Shown: positions 22,523-30,947 of the stretch, one piece after another
Layout of the letters: each line of letters starts with the position of its first letter
Position numbering within the stretch: position 1 is the stretch's first letter
NCBI GenBank assembly: GCA_001632425.1
Contig: KV425655.1
Location: 53,833 to 86,244, forward strand
From: Neolentinus lepideus HHB14362 ss-1
Taxonomy: Eukaryota; Basidiomycota; Agaricomycetes; Gloeophyllales; Gloeophyllaceae
Direction: 5' to 3'
Length of the DNA: 32,412 nucleotides
The notes under the pieces: generated by a model
What the model was told of the DNA's origin: nothing
What the model saw: only the letters and a program-made list of their open reading frames with translations
Database searches by the model: none
Translations under genes and position numbers: made by a program

Positions 22523-23520
22523 CCTATCTATGCTAAGCAATACATCTGGAAGTTCCTCCCTTTACAATATACCATCTGAGGAGCTTCACCTTTTGTGTGC
22601 AGCTCTCACTGTACATTCAGCAGCCCACTCACCTCACAACCATAATGAAAGACGTGAGTGGGTGTTGCATTTGAAAGGTAAGTTGAGGGAGTGGAAACTG
22701 AGCATGGGGTCCCATACTGCTGTTGAGAACCCTTCTGCCTTGGAGCACCATGTAAAACCTGCTTGTCCAGGTGGTGGCACCAGAGCGATGAGTGTAAATC
22801 CTGCTCCCTCAGTGGGTGGCGAGGGCGACTCCCATAGTCTCTTCAAACCCCTACCAAAGCACTCCACTCCAGCCAGATTGTCAACTCTGGGAGTCATGGC
22901 TCTCAGTATCTTTGCTCATGTCCAATCTACGTCAATGCCACTAGTGCAAGTTCATCTAGACAGTGGTGCAGATCTGTCTCTTATGTTGGAAGACTACTAC
23001 AACAGCCTTCCAGACCACCTGCATCTTTGTCAAGGATTGCTAATGAAGCTGTACCATCTCACAGGGAATGCCTGCATGAAGGGCTTTGTAAGGCTGCCCA
23101 TTTTCACTCCTGCGACTTCAGGTAAAACGGTTGAGATGGAAGTGGGTGAGGACTTTCATCTGAATTATGAGCTGTCAGTATCTCAAAGCGTAGACTATGG
23201 CTCGAGCATAGCTATTGGGTCTTCTGGCCATACCCTGTCTGGCTATTCAACATCACCAACCCCACTGGGCTTTAAGATTTGCTCAGCTAATGTGGTGCAG
23301 TCATTTGTCAAATGGCAGACTCAAGCCCAGGCATGATGCCTTTCCTCAGATCCTATCCCACCATGGTATGGGCCAAACACAATACCATCATAGTGGCAAG
23401 TTCTGTACACAACCTCCAATACCTGGATAGTGGAGAAGATCCTCATTAGCAATGAGGATGGTTCTTTTATCGCTGCCCCAACTACCATCATTTTGTCGAA
23501 TGCACCATTCATCCCCGCCT

Positions 23521-26500
23521 TATGCTGTAGCAGTATTATTATAAAGAGGGGAATTCCCTACAGGGGAATAACAATGTGGGACACCATATAGGGATAGTGC
23601 CTGAAGAAAATTGGAAAAATGCAGAAAAATTGGGGATTTGGCTGGGCAGGAGTATAGAGCTCAAATGGGTTGACTGGGAGAGAGAAAAAAAATCCTAGAT
23701 GGGAAAAACATATGTGACTGACCAGAATAAATTCACAAAAATGTCCAAAAAATGCGAATATATTCCTGTAGCCTGGTGGGACCATGGGGAGGTGGCTGCT
23801 TTAGGATAAAAACATATCAGAGTGAGAAAAAACATATGTTTTTGGAAGAACAAACAGATGCTGCCGAAAATTCCCTGAAAATCAGAATATATTATTGGGG
23901 TGCCCTATGACATAGAGTGACTGATGTGTGGTTGGAAAAACATATCCCAAATAGGAAAGATTGACAAGCATGCTTCTATAAAATCAAAAAAAACCACATA
24001 AAATCAGAAAATACTTCTAGACTATCTTATGGCATAGAGTGATGGATGGATGGAAAAACATATCCCAACTGGCAAAGTGTGTGTAGCAGCATTCTATAAA
24101 ATACAGAAATTTTTTAGAAAATCTGAATATATTCCTGGGTCTGTCACAGTGCCAAAAATGGTAGGCAGATATATATAGACCAATGGGATTTTGCTGTGTA
24201 TATTAAACCAGGAGAAATGCCTAAAAATGCCTAAAAATTGAGGAGCACTGCTGGGAGGGGGTAGACCCAGGTGGCATTACCAAATTAGGTAATCAGATTT
24301 CAAAACTAGCAATTTTCAAGTGGGTACCCATTTGAACTGTAATTTTTGGCTTTTCCCATGATTAGGTAATTAGTTTCCAAAAATAGCAATTTTTGCATGT
24401 GCACCCATTTCAATTCTGATTGATTTCCCTGTTTGTTTCCAAGGTCATTTCCCCACAATTGTAGCATAGCAACCAGGACAGGTTCACAAGAGTTACCCAC
24501 CTGTAGCAAAATATTTTTTCACACACCACATCCAAAATAGTTTTTTGTGTTTTCCCACACTAATACTGATCTGTAGATCACACCCTTCTGGGAGGATGGT
24601 CAGCCACAGGTTTACTTAAGACACTGAGAGATTCTATCCAGTACATCACAAATTACCATTTTGGACAATTTTCTGTACCAATCCAAGTCTCTGCACTCTG
24701 CGCTTTTGAGAGGGTGATTATCCACCATAGAGCTATAGGTTTGCTTAAGATACCAAGAGAATCTGATGAGCAGGTAGCTAGATACCACTTTTGGGTAGTA
24801 CACCTCCTACAGCTTCTCTCCAGCCACTGCTTTTGGTTCTGGTGGTCAGAATCACTTCCACCTAGTGTATACTATCATATTCAACCAAGTACCAACAGGT
24901 TCAGGGCCATTCAGGCCACTCTCTGCTGGCCTGCCACTAATCAGCCTCAAAAACACACATATCTCACCATCCTGTGGCAACCAGTATAGCTAGTTGCCCA
25001 TAAATACTTGGTAATCAATCCAATGATATACGTCTTCACTGATATGCCTTGTCTTGTCCACCCCAGTGGTTCCTAGCTATCACTAGACACCAGATACACC
25101 AAATTTCGGGACTGAGCAATGCACTACTTCATACACAATCTGGTCATTGTGAGTGTCCACTAATAGCTTGGAGGATCTGAGGTGGGTGACACAAGATGTA
25201 TTATTGAAGAAGGATATTATAGGATTGATTACCAAGTGTTTCCAGGCTGCTAGCTATAATGGTTGTCACAGGACAGTGAGATATGTGTTTTTTGAGACTG
25301 ATCAGTAGCAGGCCAGCAGAGAGTGGCCTGAATGGCCCTGAACCTGTTGGTACTTGGTTGAATATGATAGTATACACTAGGTGGAAGTGATTCTGACCAC
25401 CAGAACCAAAAGCAGTGGCTGGAGAGAAGCTGTAGGAGGTGTACTACCCAAAAGTGGTATCTAGCTACCTGCTCATCAGATTCTCTTGGTATCTTAAGCA
25501 AACCTATAGCTCTATGGTGGATAATCACCCTCTCAAAAGCGCAGAGTGCAGAGACTTGGATTGGTACAGAAAATTGTCCAAAATGGTAATTTGTGATGTA
25601 CTGGATAGAATCTCTCAGTGTCTTAAGTAAACCTGTGGCTGACCATCCTCCCAGAAGGGTGTGATCTACAGATCAGTATTAGTGTGGGAAAACACAAAAA
25701 ACTATTTTGGATGTGGTGTGTGAAAAAATATTTTGCTACAGGTGGGTAACTCTTGTGAACCTGTCCTGGTTGCTATGCTACAATTGTGGGGAAATGACCT
25801 TGGAAACAAACAGGGAAATCAATCAGAATTGAAATGGGTGCACATGCAAAAATTGCTATTTTTGGAAACTAATTACCTAATCATGGGAAAAGCCAAAAAT
25901 TACAGTTCAAATGGGTACCCACTTGAAAATTGCTAGTTTTGAAATCTGATTACCTAATTTGGTAATGCCACCTGGGTCTACCCCCTCCCAGCAGTGCTCC
26001 TCAATTTTTAGGCATTTTCAGGCATTTCTCCTGGTTTAATATACACAGCAAAATCCCATTGGTCTATATATATCTGCCTACCATTTTTGGCACTGTGACA
26101 GACCCAGGAATATATTCAGATTTTCTAAAAAATTTCTGTATTTTATAGAATGCTGCTACACACACTTTGCCAGTTGGGATATGTTTTTCCATCCATCCAT
26201 CACTCTATGCCATAAGATAGTCTAGAAGTATTTTCTGATTTTATGTGGTTTTTTTTGATTTTATAGAAGCATGCTTGTCAATCTTTCCTATTTGGGATAT
26301 GTTTTTCCAACCACACATCAGTCACTCTATGTCATAGGGCACCCCAATAATATATTCTGATTTTCAGGGAATTTTCGGCAGCATCTGTTTGTTCTTCCAA
26401 AAACATATGTTTTTTCTCACTCTGATATGTTTTTATCCTAAAGCAGCCACCTCCCCATGGTCCCACCAGGCTACAGGAATATATTCGCATTTTTTGGACA

Positions 26501-26722
26501 TTTTTGTGAATTTATTCTGGTCAGTCACATATGTTTTTCCCATCTAGGATTTTTTTTCTCTCTCCCAGTCAACCCATTTGAGCTCTATACTCCTGCCCAG
26601 CCAAATCCCCAATTTTTCTGCATTTTTCCAATTTTCTTCAGGCACTATCCCTATATGGTGTCCCACATTGTTATTCCCCTGTAGGGAATTCCCCTCATTT
26701 ATTAAAAAACTGCTACATCATG
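23521..26722. mobile_element. 3.2-kb palindromic foldback element with near-identical arms
   Basis: The two halves are reverse complements in constant register: a base at x pairs with 50242 - x over at least 23546-24920, with no indel. Open frames in the left arm (for example 23558-23785 minus, 24306-24509 minus, 24612-24803 minus) recur unchanged in the right arm. Towards the centre (25010-25230) the arms diverge. The ends read TATGCTGTAGCAG on the left and, reversed, CATGATGTAGCAG on the right, followed by AGGGGAATTCCCTACAGGGG. GCCT occurs on both outer sides (23517-23520 and 26723-26726) and may be a 4-bp duplication. There is no transposase gene, so it is a non-autonomous foldback or long-TIR element. 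Confidence 0.85.
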
Positions 26723-26736
26723 GCCTCATGTGAAAG

Positions 26737-28198
26737 CCTGAAGTTGGGCCGTCAAATGAGTCTCCAGTAAGTGCTCCTCTTAACTTCTTGTTATACATTT
26801 CTGATAGTCTTTTGTTCGCTAGTGCAAGTGCTGTGTCGCTAAGGGCTGGTCCTGCTACTCTCACCTGGACACAATGCCAGCCCCTGCTTGCTATTTGTGC
26901 AAGCTTGCATGGAACTGTTGCTCACTTTTGGCAGGTATTATTTCCAACACTGAATGCTTGAGGGTGGATGCTGCATGCCATCCTGTGCCATCCAGTTCTG
27001 CTGTGTGCATGGTCTGAATGCATATCCTGCTGTCATCCCCAGAGGTCCTACCACAATTGTGGGGTGAGGCCTCAAGTGGCATGCCTCCTCCTTCAGAAAC
27101 CACTAGGGCCAGAGTGTGGTTGCGCTCTCATCAGTCAGCTGGCACATTGAATAGCATGGCTGCAGGTTCCTCTGGTAGTGCAAATGATAGCAACAAGAGG
27201 CCGCATGACGGATTAGAGGATGTGCCCCCTCCCAAGCAGTTGTGTTTCCAGGTTCCAGGTAAGTTCACTAATTTTGTTGCTATTCATTATTTTGCTGACA
27301 AGTTTGTTCCAGACATCGGTAGTCGGGTCTTTGATGCGAGCGACCCCTCTCAACTACTCGGCGTAGTCACATTGATATTGACCAGGCCCCACCTCCACCT
27401 CCTACTTCCTCTGTGCCTGAGGGAGTCTTCCTCCTGGAGTGCATCACCATGATGGAGGCATACCAAGTGCATTTGGAAGTGCACATTGGCGCACTCAAGC
27501 ACAACGGCCAAGTCTTCCAAGCATGGGTCACCATGCAACAATATCAAAACCAGGCATTCCATCATGTGCTTGAGGTGCAGGCTACAGAATTTTGGGAGAT
27601 AATGGCAGTGCTCACGTGCACTATGGACCAAGGTAAGTGATTAAACTTTCTTCACTGTGTCCTGCACTAATTGTAGCTTCTTGTAGATTGTACTTCCATG
27701 GCTGGAGAGCTGGTGCATGAGCGCACTTTCCACACAACAGCCTATCTGATCCTCCACTTGGTGGAGCACTTCTTTGGAGATCATCCATCAGTATGCACAT
27801 CGCCACTGGAGGACTACCCAGTCTATAGGAATGAGGATGGGAATGAGGAGCACATCAAGGGAAAGCACAATGATGACGATGAAGAGGAGCGAGCAGATTT
27901 GGATGTCACAGGGCTAGATGATACAGAGCACGAGTACATACACTTGCTGGCTAAGCATACTCCAGCTGATACGATGCGGCACTCTCATAGTAGTAGTGCT
28001 GAGAGTACTGAAGGCAGTTTGTATGGGGGCGCAGAGGACAAAAGGGAGGATAGTGAGGGGGAGTGTGACCATGCTCTGGCTGGTGGCAATGAGGGGTTTG
28101 AAGATGACTTGTTGTCTTCAATAGATTCATCTGAAGAGGAGGCTGCAGAGCTAATAGATAAATATGCTCCTCATGATGTAGACCCTTCTCTCTTGTAG
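26737..28198 (+). pseudogene. Decayed copy of the Zn2Cys6-like/coiled-coil gene, 5' end missing
   Basis: Exons match those of the gene at 30948: exon end 26737-26766, exon 26823 to about 27020, exon about 27039-27258, exon 27313-27632 and last exon 27687-28198. The second block keeps all six cysteines (CKCC, C after 6, CYLC, C after 6), but arginines have become Cys/Trp/His, as CpG transitions would cause. TGA at 27015-27017 replaces a CGA. The middle reads KRPHDGLEDVPPPKQLCFQV, then EAYQVHLEVHIGALKHNGQV and a helical QAWVTMQQYQNQAF. A one-base frameshift lies before that helix, near 27380. The last exon encodes a long acidic Glu/Asp tail ending LIDKYAPHDVDPSLL. The start codon and first exons are missing because the palindrome abuts. 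Confidence 0.7.
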
Positions 28199-28217
28199 AA
28201 TAGAAATCTTGTCTTGT

Positions 28218-28223
28218 AATAAA
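28218..28223 (+). terminator. AATAAA poly(A) signal after the decayed Zn2Cys6-like gene
   Basis: AATAAA lies 19 nt after the TAG stop (28196-28198), at a normal place for a fungal 3' end, and 18 nt before LTR-like copy E. It supports the assigned C-terminus. Confidence 0.45.
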
Positions 28224-28241
28224 AGTCGCTGGATCTTGCGT

Positions 28242-28356
28242 TGATAGGCCCCGTTGGCTTCTGACCCCAGAAAACACGATTTAGGGTGATTCCGCGCGCT
28301 TCATGGGAATGGCGACTTAGCGACTCAATAGCACACTGTCAGTACTCTGCACACTA
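28242..28356 (+). mobile_element. Solo-LTR-like element, copy E, truncated
   Basis: The first 115 bp of the family (TGATAGGCCCCGTTGGC through the GACTCAATAGCACACTG block) are present, preceded by GCGT. It stops at CACTA, where the next element begins with CAGTG. Copy A carries the uninterrupted CACTAGCGAC at the same place, so the break lies at a TA inside the LTR. Confidence 0.8.
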
Positions 28357-29188
28357 CAGTGCGCAAAGAGCGTTTTCGACGCCTCAGCTAGCTCCGACGC
28401 AGATTTTTTATACCATCTTGTATGCTGGGGTTCCGGATACAGAAAACTTGTCAAATACAATGTATTTAAGTATGGAATAATGTGACAGAACTGGATTCCG
28501 ACAAATCCTCAAAATGTTTTTGGGTCACCCAAAAATTTGAAACAAAACTAAAAATAGCTTGAATATCGTCTCCAGAGGCACAAGAAGAGGTATAAATGGT
28601 TAGAAGCGACGCTTTCGAGCCTCTAGAGTCTCCTGTTGTGCTTTCATGGCTGCGAGGACTTCAGAAACTGTCCCCACCCTCCGATGGGACTTATATTGCT
28701 TCACTGCGAAAGCGGACTGCTGGGGGTCGAGCCCGCTTCTGCAGAAGCTTAATTAGCATTGTCGCACTGAAATGTAATCAAGACTCACTGATAAGCATCC
28801 ATGTACCACCAGGATTTGCGGAAGAATCTTCATATGGTCAATGTATCTGCCATATCGAGGCATTGGGGTACAAGGGCTTTCCCGGTAGCCAGTTTCCCAT
28901 CTGCTGCTGCTCGAAAACCTAGGACATGTAAATCTATCAGAATCAAAGATAACGAATGAGATGTAGACTTACGATACTTAGCATAGCCCCATACCATCTC
29001 GATAGGGTTCAACTCGCAATGAAACTTCGGCAGGAACTTACAGATGTGACCTTTCTGCTCCAGAGACTGTTGTATCAAGCACTTCTCAGTCAAGAAATCC
29101 TCTTGGAGGGAGAGGGCCCAGAACATGCAGCACCACGCATCTTTCTGATCATCTTCCTCGGTCATCGCTTCGTCTATCTCCTTATCGG
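28357..29188 (-). mobile_element. Tc1/mariner-like element remnant
   Basis: It begins CAGTGCGCAAAGAGCG immediately after a TA in copy E. TA is the target of the IS630-Tc1-mariner superfamily, and CAGTG is a common start of its inverted repeats. It contains the minus-strand transposase pseudogene. The right end is missing: LTR-like copy F starts at 29189 before any matching inverted end appears. Confidence 0.6.
28600..29188 (-). pseudogene. DDE transposase C-terminal part (Tc1/mariner-like DDE_3)
   Basis: The minus frame reads LQEDFLTEKCLIQQSLEQKG, then HICKFLPKFHCELNPIEMVW and GYAKYR, a GTAAGT donor, an intron to AG at 28919-28920, then DMADTLTI, TGA, RFFRKSWWYMDAY, a second intron and a basic end with SEVLAAMKAQQETLEARKRR. 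HCELNPIE..W carries the third catalytic acidic residue (E) of the DDE triad, in the order known for Tc1/mariner transposases, which cut and reinsert the element in the nucleus. The first two catalytic acids would lie upstream and are cut off at 29189. The TGA replaces an expected Arg codon (CGA). It is inactive. Confidence 0.7.
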
Positions 29189-29565
29189 TGATAGGCCCCG
29201 TTGGCTTCTGACCCCAGAAAACACGATTTAGTGCGATTCCGCACGCTTCATGGGAACGGCGACTCAGCGACTCAATAGCGCACTGTCGGTACTCCGTGCA
29301 CTAGCGACCCTACGAACCAGCAACAAGGCTCTCGGCTCCTCGGCGCACTTAGGATGGCTCCTCGGTAGCTCGGACGTTGGACATCATTCAGTCGAGTCAT
29401 CGGCATTTCAGCATGCGTCGGCCAGCGTTCTTACTACGGTCTGAACTGAGGCGGTGTCTCAGGGTGCCTTTCCATATGGCGTACAGCCCGCCGTCGCCTC
29501 GGATCAGCGCAAGTTCTATTGGCGCGACTTTCCTTATGTGTGCAGTGCACATCGACACATGGCGC
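29189..29565 (+). mobile_element. Solo-LTR-like element, copy F, 5' 377 bp
   Basis: It starts TGATAGGCCCCGTTGGC and follows copies A and G closely to ATCGACACATGGCGC, where copy G is inserted at GCGC. The rest of F is not found beyond G, so a deletion or recombination removed it. The 4 bp before it are TCGG. Confidence 0.8.
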
Positions 29566-30861
29566 TGATATGCACAGACACACGACAAAACCCGCGGAAA
29601 AGAGACCTAAAGGGTAGACACAACCACAAAGCAAACACCAAAGTCCTTGGTGTCAGATGGCTGTGAGGCCCGGGGTAACGAAGGGTAATATAGTTCGGAG
29701 GGGATGGGTGGCGGTGAGACGTATAGGTGGGGCTAAAGGAAGGTTGGCGCCAAGTCGCTACTTGGCGGCAGTCTGTAGGATGAAGGCGACGCTATGCGCT
29801 ATGTAGCGCTATATGTGCGGCGCTGTATGGGCGCTGTACGATGGTCCTCTTGCTCGGCGCTATGTGGTCTTCGACGCTCTATAGTGGAGCGCTGTTGGTA
29901 GTCGCTATCTCTAACTCGGACGTATGTCGACTCTGATTAGTACTACGCTACAGCGCACGAGGCTGTCTTTGAGAAGGGAACGTATATGTGGTGACTTACG
30001 AACAGCGATGCTACGCTGGTGTACTCTGTCGCTATCTCTGGGTGAAGTCGGAGGTACGCAAGAGTACCTAAACGCGAGTCGCAAGACGGACTTAGAAAGA
30101 AAGCTCTGTCGCAAGACTGAGATCTGAAGTGTGTGGTGAAGAAATAACTTGTTGTGCAGATAGTCAAGTAATGGCTTAAATACATAAGAAAGACTACTCC
30201 GCGTCCGATCCTATCTACCTACGACGGCGAGTTGTGCCTCTGCTCAGCCTCACATCCATACGACTTGTACTGCCTTGCTCCTAATCCACATGCGCTCTGC
30301 GACCAATATCCTGCGCGACGAACTCTAGCACGCGCGCCGCTCCGCGGACGGGAGCCAGTCGGGTGCGTCTTGACTTCGCGTTAGAGCGTGCCTCTTCGAT
30401 AATCCGGGGGCGGGCTATGCTGCCGATAGAGGGATAAAGGGCGGGGCCGTTCTGTGGTGCGGCGGTGTCGTGATAGCCGTGGTCGCGCCATGTGTCGATG
30501 CGCACTGCACGCATAAGGAAAGTCGCGCCTATAGAACTCGCGCTGATCCGAGGCGATGGCGGGCTGTACGCCATATGGAAAGGCACCCTGAGACACCGCC
30601 TCGGTTCGGACCGCAGTAAGAACGCCGGCCGACGCCTGCCGAAATGCCGATGACTCGACTGAATGACGCCCGACATCCGAGCTACCGAGGAGCCGTCCTA
30701 AGTCCGCCGAGGAGCCGAGAGCCTCATCGCTGGTGCGTAGGGTCGCTAGTGCGCAGAGTACCGACAGTGCGCTATTGAGTCGCTAAGTCGCCGTTCCCAC
30801 GAAGCGCGTGGAATCGTCCTAAGTCGCGTTTTCTGGGGTCAGAAGCCAACGGGGCCTATCA
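29566..30861 (-). mobile_element. Solo-LTR-like element, copy G, CpG-rich
   Basis: Read on the minus strand it runs from TGATAGGCCCCGTTGGC (at 30861) to the shared TCGTGTGTCTGTGCATATCA end (at 29566), 1296 bp. With its dense CpG and TCGCTA words it is the best-preserved copy here along with A. Its first 377 bp are the inverted partner of copy F, giving a 1.67-kb foldback. The 4-bp flanks do not match (GCGC on the left, CCCT on the right). It ends 86 bp before the start codon of the next gene. Confidence 0.8.
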
Positions 30862-30947
30862 CCCTCCCCTGGACTTTAAAAACGAACTGTCCTCAGTTCG
30901 CTAGCCATCGCTCTCTTCGCTCCCATCGTCGCTAATCGCCTTTCGCT
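30862..30947 (+). promoter_or_regulatory. Short leader/core promoter of the Zn2Cys6-like gene
   Basis: Only 86 bp separate copy G from the ATG. A TTTAAAAA TATA-like box (30875-30882) is followed by a leader in which CGCTA/CGCTC words recur (TTCGCTAGCC, CATCGCTCTC, GTCGCTAATC, TTTCGCTATG). Any upstream control elements now lie inside or beyond LTR-like copy G. Confidence 0.35.

Larger units (their letters stand above)
20326..23520 (+). pseudogene. Ty3/gypsy gag-protease remnant, split by a solo LTR
   Basis: Coding signal begins near 20416 (ADDVPFMVSTPITDSNWIHA). A Pro/Gly-rich segment (20538-20822), ISYFTEVTDLFRMGGMITAD, and a capsid part with WDAILQVQFCTSTYDLMS and SEQALLSFYQNRQVL follow. 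The zinc knuckle CRICSSPKHWDNDC at 21672-21713 is an exact CX2CX4HX4C nucleic-acid-binding motif of Gag. After the inserted solo LTR (21811-22522) the frame continues into an aspartic protease: catalytic LDSGADLSL (Asp at 22959-22961), GFVRLPIF, and GEDFHLNYELSV. Several TGA stops sit where CGA would be expected (for example 21741 and 21768), so it is dead. About 15 residues usually found just before GEDF appear deleted. A shifted frame, VEKILISNEDGSFIAAPTTI, runs to 23520, where the palindrome begins; reverse transcriptase and integrase are absent. Confidence 0.8.

Noticed and set aside
24612..24989. Paired open frames in the palindrome arms as genes
   Set aside because: They recur only because the arms are inverted copies. 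The diverged relatives at 11366-11870 and 15650-15760 do not keep them open.
28199..28242. Decayed Zn2Cys6-like gene plus copy E as one LTR retrotransposon with E as its 3' LTR
   Set aside because: No purine-rich tract precedes TGATAGG at 28242, a poly(A) signal fits a normal gene end, and no reverse transcriptase or paired 5' LTR is seen. Kept only as a possibility.
29562..30865. Target duplication for copy G
   Set aside because: The left flank is GCGC and the right CCCT. The right end appears rearranged, so no duplication is claimed.
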